Source: Vulcanimicrobiota bacterium (GTDB taxonomy: Bacteria; Vulcanimicrobiota; Xenobia; Xenobiales; JADMJV01). From it: a stretch of DNA of 64,000 bases. Below the pieces are notes generated by a model. It was not told where the DNA came from and made no database searches. It worked only from the letters and a program-made list of their open reading frames with translations. The stretch is taken from the NCBI GenBank assembly GCA_017307785.1, contig JAFKGI010000016.1, forward strand, positions 92,353 to 156,352. Reading direction: 5' to 3'. Below are positions 50,338 through 58,664 of this stretch, piece by piece. Every line of letters starts with the position of its first letter. Position 1 is the first letter of the stretch. A program made the translations under genes and the position numbers.

Positions 50338-51336
50338 CTAATTGTGTGCTGGAGCGTGAGCGTTTCGCCATTGGCCAGGCGTAGTGCCTTCCCAATTGTG
50401 GAAGGCGCGGAAGAACGAGTTGGCGTCGTCGTAACCGAGCAGGTAGGCGGTTTCGTTGAGTTCCAGGCCGCTGTGGGTGAGGTAGTGGCGGGCCAGGTCA
50501 CGGCGCGCTTCTTCCAGCAGGCTCTGAAAAGTGAGGCCGGTCTCGGTGAGGCGGCGCTGCAGGGTGCGGGGCGTCATTCCCAATTGGGCGGACACTTCCG
50601 GCAACTTGGGCCGGTGGCCGGCCAGCAGGGCTTTGAGCACGCCTTTGACCTGATCCCCCAGGTTGGATTCGCGGATGCGCAGTTCCGCTTCCAGCTGGGG
50701 TCCGAGCATTTCGAAGAGAGCGGCGTTGTGGGTGACAAAGGCCCGCTCGACATCGTGAGCGGCCAGGATCAGGCGGTTGTGCCCGGTGTTGTAGTGGATT
50801 GGGCAGCCGAAGTGTTGCTCCAGGATGGGGGTGTCGGCGGCCGGCCGGGTCACTTCCAGACGCAGCGGGTTCAGGGGGAAACCGGTGCCGCGCCGGCCGA
50901 TGGCCCAGATCCAGGCCAGGCACAGGTCGACCAGGGTGGTGGGCTCGGCCGCCCGCCCCAGCAGAAAGGTGAATTCCACCGAGACTTCCTCGGGGCTGGA
51001 GGTGACCCGCACCTCTTCAGGACAAGAGATCTTCTTGTAGCGAGAGATGCGGGTCAAGGCGTCGCGATAGGTGCGGCTGCAGAGGGCCGCGATGGCGGCG
51101 GGGTCGTAGCGCTCCACCGACATCTCGGCCCCCAGTTGCAGACCGATGGACGGATCCGGGCTGTGGCTGCCGACGGTACGCCAGAGAGCGAAGAGCTCTT
51201 CGGTGGTGACCAGCAGCTTTTCTTGTTGGAAGAAGCCTCGGGGCAGTCCGGCTTGACGCAGGACGGCTTCGGAGGAGATGCCCCGCTGTTCGAGGGCGCC
51301 TTCCAAGAGAGCACAGACCCGGAACCGCATGCTCAT
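50338..51336 (-). CDS. AraC family regulator with OruR/ArgR-type N-terminal domain
   Basis: 332 residues. The N-terminal domain (about 20-215; LLEGALEQRGISSEAVLRQAGLPRGFF, DPSIGLQLGAEMSVERYDPAAIAAL, CPIHYNTGHNRLILAAHDVERAF) matches the arabinose-binding/OruR-type ligand domain. The C-terminal HTH (about 230-325) has VSAQLGMTPRTLQRRLTETGLTFQSLLEEARRDLARHYL, then LELNETAYLLGYDDANSFFRAFHNWEGTTPGQWR. It overlaps the upstream alcohol dehydrogenase stop as ATGA and precedes a VOC gene, so it probably controls this small detoxification operon. Confidence 0.92.
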   Translation of the reverse strand: MSMRFRVCALLEGALEQRGISSEAVLRQAGLPRGFFQQEKLLVTTEELFALWRTVGSHSPDPSIGLQLGAEMSVERYDPAAIAALCSRTYRDALTRISRYKKISCPEEVRVTSSPEEVSVEFTFLLGRAAEPTTLVDLCLAWIWAIGRRGTGFPLNPLRLEVTRPAADTPILEQHFGCPIHYNTGHNRLILAAHDVERAFVTHNAALFEMLGPQLEAELRIRESNLGDQVKGVLKALLAGHRPKLPEVSAQLGMTPRTLQRRLTETGLTFQSLLEEARRDLARHYLTHSGLELNETAYLLGYDDANSFFRAFHNWEGTTPGQWRNAHAPAHN

Positions 51337-52397
51337 GCCTGCAGCGTAGCCATGTCGATGACGAAGCGGTACTTGACGTCCTGTTTGAGCAGGCGGTCGT
51401 AGGCTTCGTTGATTTTCTGAATAGGGATGAGTTCGATATCGGCCACGATGTTGTGCTTGGCGCAGAAGTCCAGCATTTCCTGGGTTTCGGCGATGCCGCC
51501 GATGGCCGAGCCGGAGAAGTTGCGACGCGGCAGCAGCAGGTTGAAGGCGGCTACCGGCATGGGCTTTTCGGGAGCGCCTACGAGCACCAGGCTGCCGTCG
51601 AGTTTGAGCAGGCGCAGGTATTCGTTGACGTCGTGGTCGGCGCTGACGGCGTCCAGGATGAAATCGAAGCTGGCCGTTTGTTGGGCCATGGCTTCGGGGT
51701 CGCGGGAGACGACCACTTCGTGGGCTCCGAGTCTGAGGCCGTCGTCCTTTTTGCTGGGCGAGGTGGTGAAGAGGACGACGTGGGCTCCCAGGGCGCGGGC
51801 GAATTTGACGGCCATGTGGCCGAGGCCGCCGAGTCCGACCACGCCGACTTTCTGGCCGGGGCCGACTTTCCAGTGGTGCAGCGGTGAGTAGGTGGTGATG
51901 CCGGCGCAGAGTAGCGGGGCGGTGGCGGCCAGGTCGAGACCTTCGGGAACTTTTAGGGTGAAGGCTTCGTCGACCACGATGCTGCTGGAGTAGCCGCCCA
52001 GGGTGTGGGACTGGAGGTGCTTGTCTTCGCTGTTGTAGGTGAAGGTGGCGAAGGACAGGCAGTATTGTTCATGGCCGGACTGGCAGTGCTCGCAGGTGCG
52101 GCAGGAGTCGACCATGCAGCCGACGGCGGCGTGGTCGCCGACTTTGAATTTCTTGACGTCGGCGCCGACGGCGCTGACTTTGCCGACGATTTCGTGGCCG
52201 GGGACGCAGGGGTAGACGGTCTGGAGTGCTTCGGACCACTCGTTGCGCACCTGGTGAAGGTCGGAGTGGCACACGCCGCAGTAGAGGATTTCGATTTCGA
52301 CGTCGGTAGGACCCGGCTGTCGGCGCGCGATCTGGAGGGGGGCGAGGGGCGCGGTCGAGCTTTCGGCCGCGTAAGCTTTGGCTTGTTTGGTTTGCAT
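51333..52397 (-). CDS. Zinc alcohol dehydrogenase (YahK/CAD-type)
   Basis: 354 residues from ATG 52397; ATG 52406 is also possible. Catalytic zinc ligands: Cys in ILYCGVCHSDLHQ and His-Glu in VPGHEIVG; structural zinc cysteines in CRTCEHCQSGHEQYC; cofactor site GLGGLGHMAVKFA. The pattern (YCGVCHSDLHQVRNEW, GGYSSSIVVDEAF, GSAIGGIAETQEMLDFCA) marks the YahK/cinnamyl-alcohol dehydrogenase group, which reduces aldehydes with NADPH. It is coupled to an AraC regulator and a VOC protein, which suggests aldehyde handling. Confidence 0.95.
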   Translation of the reverse strand: MQTKQAKAYAAESSTAPLAPLQIARRQPGPTDVEIEILYCGVCHSDLHQVRNEWSEALQTVYPCVPGHEIVGKVSAVGADVKKFKVGDHAAVGCMVDSCRTCEHCQSGHEQYCLSFATFTYNSEDKHLQSHTLGGYSSSIVVDEAFTLKVPEGLDLAATAPLLCAGITTYSPLHHWKVGPGQKVGVVGLGGLGHMAVKFARALGAHVVLFTTSPSKKDDGLRLGAHEVVVSRDPEAMAQQTASFDFILDAVSADHDVNEYLRLLKLDGSLVLVGAPEKPMPVAAFNLLLPRRNFSGSAIGGIAETQEMLDFCAKHNIVADIELIPIQKINEAYDRLLKQDVKYRFVIDMATLQA

Positions 52398-52569
52398 GTC
52401 TGGCATCTTAGGTTGTGTCGGCGGGGGCGTCACTAGCAGAGTGCGACAGGGGACTTGCAGAGTGCGCCACTTTGTTGGGGGCTGGTGGTTGGGCTTTGGT
52501 TGGGGGGGTTGGGCGCGGGCGGCGGGACGGCGAACGCGGGCGTCAGGACCGCGCGGCTGGGGGGTGAGT

Positions 52570-53185
52570 CCGGGGTTCTGAGGCGAAATCCGGCGGATTC
52601 TACGCGGGGCTGTCGATTCTCGACAGCGAGGTGTAGATTCGGGGCGAAATCGGGCGGATTCTACGTGGGGCTGTAGATCTTCGACAGCGGGGCGTAGATT
52701 CGGGCGGGTCTTAGGCGAAATCTGGCAGATTCTACGTGGGGCTGTAGATTCTCGACAGCGGGACGTAGATTCGGGCGGGTCTGGGTCGAAATCTGGCGGA
52801 TTCTACGCGGGGCTGTAGATTCTCGGCAGCGGGACGTAGATTCGGGCGGGTCTGAGACGAAACCCGGCAGATTCTACGTGGGGGCTGTAGATCTTCGGCG
52901 GCCGGCTGTAGATTCCGGCGGTTTGGGGGCCGTTAGGGACCGATTCTACACGGCGCTGTAGATTCTCTGCGGCGGGCTGTAGATTCTGGCGGTTTTGAGG
53001 CGAAATCTGGCGGATTCTACACGGCGCTGTAGATTCTCGACAGCGAGGTGTAGATTCGGGCGGGTCTGGGTCGAAATCTGGCAGATTCTACGTGGGGGCT
53101 GTAGATCTTCGGCGGCCGGCTGTAGATTCCGGCGGTTCGAGGGCAGTTCGGGGCCGATTCTACCGGGGCTGTAGATTCTGGCGGT
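52570..53185. repeat. Tandem repeat block, about nine units of 71-72 bp
   Basis: The element GATTCTAC starts at 52596, 52657, 52728, 52799, 52870, 52942, 53013, 53084 and 53156, giving periods of 61, 71, 71, 71, 72, 71, 71 and 72 bases. Each unit also has two GTAGATTC copies, GGCGAAATCTGGC-type and GCTGTAGATTCTCGACAGCG-type segments, and the near-palindromes could fold. The whole unit repeats with no unique spacer, so it is not CRISPR. Units are not multiples of three, arguing against a periodic protein. The 52398-52569 stretch before it shows no gene. Confidence 0.9.
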
Positions 53186-53190
53186 CTTCT

Positions 53191-54093
53191 TCAGAGGTCG
53201 TCGATCTGTTCTTGGAGGTCTTCGCATTCTTCTTCGGCGGTTCGGACGGCCTGGTCCGCTTCTTTCAGCTTGTCTTTGGCTGCCTGGAGGCGTTCGCGGA
53301 GGGAGTCGACGCGCTCGCCAGCGAGGTCGCGGTCGCTTTTGGCTTCCTCGAGCGTTTCTTGGGCGAGTTCGAGTCGGCGTTGGAGACGCTTGAGCTGGGG
53401 CGATTTTTCGTCGCGTCTGGGAGCGTTAGATTGGATGGGTTCTGGAGCTAAGGGCTCGGTCGGCGGTGCGGTCTCGGGCTGAGATTTGGATTCGGCGGCT
53501 GGAGTGGGCTCGGGTGAAGGAAGCTCGTCATCGGGTTGGGGACTGCCGACTTCCGCAGGCGCAGAGGGCTGGATTGCGGGCTCAGGTTCGGACTTGTTCG
53601 GAGGGGTGGCGAAGAGGCTGGAGGCGAGCATGCTTTCCATTCCGCCGAAGCCGCTGTGGTGGAGGGGACGGGTGAGTTGGCCCAGGCGGAGCTGAGCGGC
53701 GAGATCGGCCTCGGCGACGGCGGCGTTGAGAGATTCGAGGGCTTCGTTCTCGGCGGCGTCGGAGATTTGCAATCCGCGCAGGTCCTCGGTGAGTTCGGCC
53801 AGGAGGCGGCGGCGTTCGGCGGTAAGCTGGCGCATGGCGTCGCCATCGAGGTGGAGTTGGGCTTCGCGCATGGAGTCGCCGACGTCTAGCAGGCGCTCGA
53901 CGGTGTGTCGGGATTTGCGCACGATCTGGTTCACCGCCCAGGCTCCGACCGACGGCTTGGCCAGGGCTTTGAGGGCGTTGGCCAGAGTGCGGTCCTTTTC
54001 TTTGCGGGCGTTAGCGGAGTGTTGGTCGCGGGCGGCCACGAACTCGTCAAGGGGCAGCCCGTAGAGTTCGGCGGCGATTGTCTCGAGGCTCAT
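53191..54093 (-). CDS. Coiled-coil hypothetical protein of a known actinobacterial-like family
   Basis: 300 residues. The N-terminal domain (1-140) opens ETIAAELYGLPLDEFVAARDQHSANARKEKDRTLANALKALAKPSVGAWAVNQIVRKS, the signature of a conserved hypothetical family common in high-GC bacteria, often with two halves joined by a variable linker. Residues 165-235 are Pro/Glu/Ser-rich and disordered. The C-terminus (235-300) is a heptad coiled coil (LKRLQRRLELAQETLEEAKSDRDLAGERVDSLRERLQAAKDKL). Function is unknown. Its 3' end lies just beside the 71-bp repeat block. Confidence 0.7.
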   Translation of the reverse strand: MSLETIAAELYGLPLDEFVAARDQHSANARKEKDRTLANALKALAKPSVGAWAVNQIVRKSRHTVERLLDVGDSMREAQLHLDGDAMRQLTAERRRLLAELTEDLRGLQISDAAENEALESLNAAVAEADLAAQLRLGQLTRPLHHSGFGGMESMLASSLFATPPNKSEPEPAIQPSAPAEVGSPQPDDELPSPEPTPAAESKSQPETAPPTEPLAPEPIQSNAPRRDEKSPQLKRLQRRLELAQETLEEAKSDRDLAGERVDSLRERLQAAKDKLKEADQAVRTAEEECEDLQEQIDDL

Positions 54094-54130
54094 GAGTGGC
54101 TCCGGTAGTGCGCCGATGGGCGCGTCGCCG

Positions 54131-54284
54131 AGACGGGTGAGCGCGCCGAGAGCGGTGGTTGCGCCGGTACCGGTGGGTGCAATGCCGGGACGGGTGGGTG
54201 CGCCGAGACCGGTGGGCGCAATGCCGGGACGGGTGGGTGTGCCGAGACTGGTGCGTGCGCCGAGACGGGTGGGTGCGTTGCGGG
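54131..54284. repeat. 18-bp minisatellite
   Basis: About eight imperfect copies of an 18-base unit of the type AGACGGGTGGGTGCGCCG, a few lengthened to 21 by a CCG insertion (CCGGGACGGGTGGGTGCG). It fills most of the gap between two minus-strand genes. A multiple of three gives long open frames in several readings (HPPVSAHPPVPAL-type peptides), which look incidental. Confidence 0.85.
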
Positions 54285-54306
54285 GGGTGGGAGTTGGGGG
54301 GTGGTT

Positions 54307-55785
54307 TCAGGCGTCATGGGTCGTTCCCTCGGTCTGCGTCCAGTGGGTCCAGGCTTGGCGCCATTTTTCGGGGATGTGGGGGGTGTCCCAGTCGCCTTTT
54401 TTGACGAGTTTTTGGAGCTTTGTTTGGGCGGTCTGGAATTTCTGGTGGCAGGCTTCGTCCTGGACGGCTTCGAGTTGGCTGAGGTCGGTTTGCCAGGTTC
54501 CGACCAGGAAGGCGAAGGATCCGGGGACGCCGGGGATTTCGCAGGGGTTGAGGAGGAGGCCGTCGAGCACCGGGAAGATGAGGCTGGGGCCGGAGGGGTG
54601 GGAGGCGATGCCGAGGGCGGCGGCGAGGCGGACGCCGGGCTGGTGCAGGGTGAGGCGGTTGGTGAAGCTGCCGGTGACGGTGTAGCGGGCTTCGAGTTCG
54701 GGGAGCAGGCAGCCGTGCGGCAGGGCCAGGGTTTCCACGATGGGTTCCTGGACGGTGCCGCAGGAGCCGAGGGCAATCGAGCCTCTTTCTTGCATTTCGG
54801 TTTCGAGGTGTTTGGCACGGCTTTGCAGGCGGCCGAGCAGGCCGGTCTGGAGCACGGCCAGGCCTTTGCGCCGGGACTGTCCGGGGGTATAGAGATGGCC
54901 GATGCTGGGCTGGGTGTCTTCTTCGGGGTGGCTGACCTGGAGGTTGTTGAGGTATTTGCAGCGCTGGCGAACGGGCGCGAGCGAGGCGAATCCAGCTTTT
55001 GGGTAGGGCGAGAATTCGAGTTCCTGGCAGATCCAGCGGAAGTGAGCGCGCACCATGCTGTTCTGGCCGGGTTCGGAGCGGCTGGCTTCAAAGGCGCGCA
55101 GAAAGCGGCTCACCTGATAGAGCATGTGGGAGAGGTTGTGGACGGGTTGATGCGGACCGATCCGGCCCCAGGCGCGGGCTTCGAAGTCGCCGCGGTCGAT
55201 GGGGTGACCGTTGAGGAGAACGGGGATGGGACAGAGGCAAAAGCGGTCTTTGAGAAACTTGAGCAGGCGGGGGCGGCCGGAACGCAGGGCTTCGGGCTTC
55301 CAGCGCGGGCCTTTGAGGCGTTTCATAGTCAGGCGACAGGTCGTGTCCGTCCGGGCCTCGGAGAGTTGGACGTTCCAGCCGGATCCGGCCTTTTGCAGCC
55401 CGGCCACGGTCACCAGCGCGTCGGGCAGGGACAACTCGAAGAGGAAGCCAGTACCTTCCGAGACTTCGGTGAGCTCCAGAGCGCGCCGCAGATGCTGCAG
55501 GCCTCGGGCCAGGGGCCGTTTGACGCCCTGCAGGGTCTGGGCCAGGTCGCTGGCGCTGCCTTTCTCGGGTTGAAACTCCACTTTCCATTCGGCGGCGGTC
55601 CAGCTGATGGAGACGGCGCGGGCGCCCAGGGCCACGCCGGCCTGAACCATCTTGGCGATGGGCAGATAAGGCTGGCGGCGCAGAAAAATGCCGAATTTGA
55701 GGGCCTGAGCGCGTGGATCGAGAGTGAAAACCCCGGATTCTAGCTGGGTCCCTTCGCTGGAGAGATCATTGAGGATTGAGTCCAT
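54307..55785 (-). CDS. Large hypothetical protein, possibly a degenerate GHKL-type ATPase
   Basis: 492 residues from ATG 55785; the open frame continues upstream across the divergent promoter and is not trusted. Residues about 35-130 (LPIAKMVQAGVALGARAVSISWTAAEWKVEFQPEKGSASDL) and 170-230 (GWNVQLSEARTDTTCRLTMKRLKG, then LLKFLKDRFCLCPIPVLLNGHPID) recall the order of Hsp90/GHKL ATPases (helix before GA..V, later 'rc...piPv.vNG'). The Asn of the N-box and the DxGxG motif are not evident, so ATP binding is doubtful. The last 250 residues are unrecognised. It lies divergent to the zinc-ribbon/metallopeptidase pair. Confidence 0.45.
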   Translation of the reverse strand: MDSILNDLSSEGTQLESGVFTLDPRAQALKFGIFLRRQPYLPIAKMVQAGVALGARAVSISWTAAEWKVEFQPEKGSASDLAQTLQGVKRPLARGLQHLRRALELTEVSEGTGFLFELSLPDALVTVAGLQKAGSGWNVQLSEARTDTTCRLTMKRLKGPRWKPEALRSGRPRLLKFLKDRFCLCPIPVLLNGHPIDRGDFEARAWGRIGPHQPVHNLSHMLYQVSRFLRAFEASRSEPGQNSMVRAHFRWICQELEFSPYPKAGFASLAPVRQRCKYLNNLQVSHPEEDTQPSIGHLYTPGQSRRKGLAVLQTGLLGRLQSRAKHLETEMQERGSIALGSCGTVQEPIVETLALPHGCLLPELEARYTVTGSFTNRLTLHQPGVRLAAALGIASHPSGPSLIFPVLDGLLLNPCEIPGVPGSFAFLVGTWQTDLSQLEAVQDEACHQKFQTAQTKLQKLVKKGDWDTPHIPEKWRQAWTHWTQTEGTTHDA

Positions 55786-55885
55786 GTTCACAAAAACGTT
55801 ACACGTCGGCGGCTGGATTCTTGCCATACTCAGAATACAGGTAGAGGCAAGTAGCCCGCCGCGGCGTTTCGGAGGAGATCGACTT

Positions 55886-56242
55886 ATGCTCAGCAGCGTT
55901 ATGCATTCCGCGTCCCCGTTGGCTTTGACGCGTGCTCTGGCCAGCCAGACTTTGCGCACGCCCGCCCCGCTGCCCGAGTTTCAAGATGTTTTCATTGCCT
56001 GCGATCACCAGCATGCGGCCGAAGAGGCCCGGCCGTTCAGCCTGCTCGACAACCTCAGCCGCGTGCCCACCAAGTGCTACTACTGCAACGGCAGCGGCAA
56101 ATGCCAGCAAGATTATCCCGGCCCGGGTTCCGGCAAAGACTGGAAGGGCGAGGCCGAGTATCGTTGCAGCGGCAGCGGCAAGTGTCAGCAGTGCGGCGGC
56201 TCCGGCTGGATTTCCACGCGCTACAAGGTGACGATGCACTGA
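55886..56242 (+). CDS. DnaJ-type zinc-ribbon protein
   Basis: 118 residues from ATG 55886 with GGAGGAG at 55871-55877. The N-terminal half is unremarkable. The C-terminal half has two cysteine clusters, CYYCNGSGKC (64-73) and CSGSGKCQQCGGSG (94-107), of the CxxCxGxG type found in the DnaJ zinc finger. Six Cys suit one structural zinc with extra ligands. There is no J-domain. It is coupled to the following metallopeptidase by a TGATG overlap, so it may act as that enzyme's substrate, adaptor or chaperone. Confidence 0.75.
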   Translation: MLSSVMHSASPLALTRALASQTLRTPAPLPEFQDVFIACDHQHAAEEARPFSLLDNLSRVPTKCYYCNGSGKCQQDYPGPGSGKDWKGEAEYRCSGSGKCQQCGGSGWISTRYKVTMH

Positions 56243-57165
56243 TGGTCAGCATCCGCGGAGGCGAGCGTATACCGGGCGAGCAATTGCAGCGCCTGCGTCA
56301 GCGTGCCGAGCGGGCCCAGGACTTTTTCCAAGAGAACTTCGGAGCCGTCAGCCAGCCGTTGAAGATCGACCTGGAGGCCGAGGCCAAGTTCTCCACCGGC
56401 TACAACTCCGAAACCGACACCATCTCCTTTCCCGAGTCGCGCAACCTGATCGAGCGCGGTATCGAGTCGGTGGATGTGGTCGACCACGAGATTTTCCACG
56501 CGCTGGTGGCTCAGCGTTATCCCGCCGCCAATACCCCGGAAGCACTGGATAGCCTGGAAGGGCAGCGGTTGCACGAGGGTCTGGCTGATTTCTTCGCCTA
56601 CAAGATGAATCCCGATCCGCTGTTCGGCGAGAACTACCGGAAGGATAGGGACTATTTACGGCGCTATCAGACGGACATGACCATCAGCCTGGCTCCGGGA
56701 GGCCACGCGCAGGGAAATGCCCTGACCGGTCATCTGTTGCGCGAAGAGGTCGAGCTGAAGGACGTGCGCCAGTTCCTGGAATCGGGGAAATTTACCCTGG
56801 AAGCCCTGGCCGAGGTATCGCCGCGCCTGAAGGAGGCTTTGGAGAAAGACGCCAGCTTCGCGGTGAAGCAACAGGTCAGCGGCTATCCCCCCTCGGCTAT
56901 CCATCGCTACCGCATTCAATCCGGCCAACCTTTGAAGGTGGATTTTCAGCCCAATGCCGCGCTGCTGGCCGCCCATCCCGACTTCCGGGTGGATTGGAGC
57001 ACCATGGAGGGCGTTCCCTCCCGCTTCTACCGGATCGAGAGCCAGGACGGCCGCAACTTTCAGCTGAGCTCGAATGCGGAGAGTCAGCCCGAGAAACTGC
57101 TGGCCCGCTACTTCGACGGCGAGCGTTTGTTGGGCTCGCAGCCTTACTACTTGTCGGGCAAATGA
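56242..57165 (+). CDS. HExxH zinc metallopeptidase-like protein
   Basis: 307 residues from the ATG that overlaps the zinc-ribbon gene stop. The zinc-binding motif is HEIFH (82-86), with a downstream Glu112 in LHEGLADFFAYKMN at the spacing expected for a gluzincin. No signal peptide is visible, so it is probably cytosolic. The first 60 residues are helical; the C-terminal 120 (FLESGKFTLEALAEVSPRLKEAL, SAIHRYRIQSGQPLKVDFQPN) may form a substrate or interaction region. The 3' end overlaps the convergent Toprim gene by 19 bases. The peptidase family is not identified. Confidence 0.75.
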   Translation: MVSIRGGERIPGEQLQRLRQRAERAQDFFQENFGAVSQPLKIDLEAEAKFSTGYNSETDTISFPESRNLIERGIESVDVVDHEIFHALVAQRYPAANTPEALDSLEGQRLHEGLADFFAYKMNPDPLFGENYRKDRDYLRRYQTDMTISLAPGGHAQGNALTGHLLREEVELKDVRQFLESGKFTLEALAEVSPRLKEALEKDASFAVKQQVSGYPPSAIHRYRIQSGQPLKVDFQPNAALLAAHPDFRVDWSTMEGVPSRFYRIESQDGRNFQLSSNAESQPEKLLARYFDGERLLGSQPYYLSGK

Positions 57166-58664
57166 GCGTTCACCAGCGTTTCAAATAGCCCGCGCAGCCG
57201 CTCATAGGGCTGGACGTGGTCAGCCTGGATGCCGAGCATTTTGCCGTCGACTCCGTTGGTTTCCGCGAACCACATCTCGGCTTTGGTGCGATGGGCCGGG
57301 GTGGACATGGCCAGCGGTTTGGCGTGCTTGCGTCTTTCCGCGGCGGTGAAGGTCTCTCCGCGGATGAGGAACTCCACGCTGGCCACCGGGATGCCGCAGA
57401 ACTCCAGTTGCTTGGCGAAGGCGCGGGCGATGATCCAACCGCCCACGTCGTAGTCCACGTAGGCGATGAGCCGGACGGAACCTTTGAGGTGCGGCTTGAG
57501 GGCTCGGGCGAAAAACTCGGTCGCGACCAGAGGCGGCTGGCTGGAGAGCATGCGCAAACTGCAGCCGAATTCGTCGTGGAGTTTCAGGGCGCGTTCCTGG
57601 TAGGCGGTCTTTTCGGTGAGCAAAATGACTTCCGGACGGACGGTGCCGATGCGGCGAAACTCGGGATGGGGTTCCACGAAGCCAAACTCCTCGTAGGTAA
57701 AGAGCCGGTTCTCCTGGACGAAGAAGTCGAAGACCTGGAACATGAGGTTATACATTTTTTCGGTCGGACTGGGAGTGCGTCCACGGATTTGCTCGGCAAA
57801 TTCGGGCAATTCCAAGTCCAGCTGGTCCCCCTCGATGAAGCCGGCATGATACAGGGTGTGTTTGACCCAGGCATACCAGAAGCCGCGATAACTATCTGGC
57901 CAATCCTGCTGAATGCCGAGCTGACGGTAACGCAGCCTTTGGTAGATCAGGTGGCCGATCAACTGGCGAGGGTTGTCAAAAAGCTTGCGTAACATCTCGG
58001 GGCCGGCCGAGGCCAGCTCGAAAGGCCAATCCCTGAGCCCATAGTTGCCGTAGAAGGCCGGACAGTAGGGCTCCAGGTGCAAGAGGTTGGGGTAGCCGAG
58101 CCGGTCGGCCAGTTCTTTGGTCTGTTTGCTGACCTTATAAGTCTCGCCGTTGTCGAGCACCACGAAATAGGTGAAGTAGTCGTGACGAATGCGCCAGATG
58201 CGATTGCGATTGACGTAAAAGCCCCTTTTGAGCATCACCAGTTCGGGCATGAGCTCGGCGGCCTTGGGAGCACGAGGCCGCTTCCAGATGACGTCGCCCC
58301 GGTCCGTCTTCCAAAGGCAGCCGAGCTGCTTGTGCTTCATCAAACCGTAGATTTCTCGGCGGCGGCAAGGAATGCCCTCGATATCGGGCAGAGGTTCCGG
58401 CTCGGGAACCGGATCGAGAGGGGCGTCGGGAAAGAGGAATCCGTTCGGGTCCTGAGTGCCCAGAGGACCGGTTCGCAGCAGCTGGGGCAACACCATTCCG
58501 GGGCCGGTCGGCAGCCAGGGGCCCGGAGGCGGGGCGGTGGGTCGATGGGCCACCATCCCGTCGCGGTGGACGGCTCGCCAGCGCCCGGCGTGTTCCGGCA
58601 CGAGCGAGGCAATGTCCCATTCATTCCAAAAGAGAATGCTATCGGAATCCTCAAGTTCTAACAT
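57147..58664 (-). CDS. LytTR-like plus Spo11/TopoVI-A-like Toprim protein (paralogue 2)
   Basis: 505 residues, with a Shine-Dalgarno (GGAGGAG) before the ATG. Residues about 145-190 (RGFYVNRNRIWRIRHDYFTYFVVLDNGETYKVSKQTKELADRLG) have the strand pattern of LytTR DNA-binding domains. A conserved middle (RDWPFELA, LRYRQLGIQQDW, RGFWYAWVKHTLYHAGFI) is shared with the neighbour encoded at 58658. The Toprim core has Glu351 in VILLTEKTAYQERALKLHDEFG and DYDVGG (404-409), the usual DxDxxG with Val and Gly replacing Pro and Glu. Such domains catalyse strand breakage in TopoVI-A/Spo11 or nicking in JetD-like proteins. It is last in the four-gene operon. Confidence 0.65.
   Translation of the reverse strand: MLELEDSDSILFWNEWDIASLVPEHAGRWRAVHRDGMVAHRPTAPPPGPWLPTGPGMVLPQLLRTGPLGTQDPNGFLFPDAPLDPVPEPEPLPDIEGIPCRRREIYGLMKHKQLGCLWKTDRGDVIWKRPRAPKAAELMPELVMLKRGFYVNRNRIWRIRHDYFTYFVVLDNGETYKVSKQTKELADRLGYPNLLHLEPYCPAFYGNYGLRDWPFELASAGPEMLRKLFDNPRQLIGHLIYQRLRYRQLGIQQDWPDSYRGFWYAWVKHTLYHAGFIEGDQLDLELPEFAEQIRGRTPSPTEKMYNLMFQVFDFFVQENRLFTYEEFGFVEPHPEFRRIGTVRPEVILLTEKTAYQERALKLHDEFGCSLRMLSSQPPLVATEFFARALKPHLKGSVRLIAYVDYDVGGWIIARAFAKQLEFCGIPVASVEFLIRGETFTAAERRKHAKPLAMSTPAHRTKAEMWFAETNGVDGKMLGIQADHVQPYERLRGLFETLVNAHLPDK

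Noticed and set aside
52570..53185. CRISPR array
   Set aside because: The entire 71-72-base unit repeats; there are no unique spacers and no cas genes.
52946..53227. Open frame of 93 residues inside the 71-bp repeat array (ARIYSP/NLQ-type peptide)
   Set aside because: The unit length is not a multiple of three, so each copy is read in a different frame; no ribosome site. It is a by-product of the repeats.
54090..55091. Long minus-strand frame ending in HPPVSAHPPVPAL repeats
   Set aside because: It is a shadow frame of the 54307-55785 gene extended through the 18-bp minisatellite; composition is Pro/Ser-rich and unlike its neighbours.
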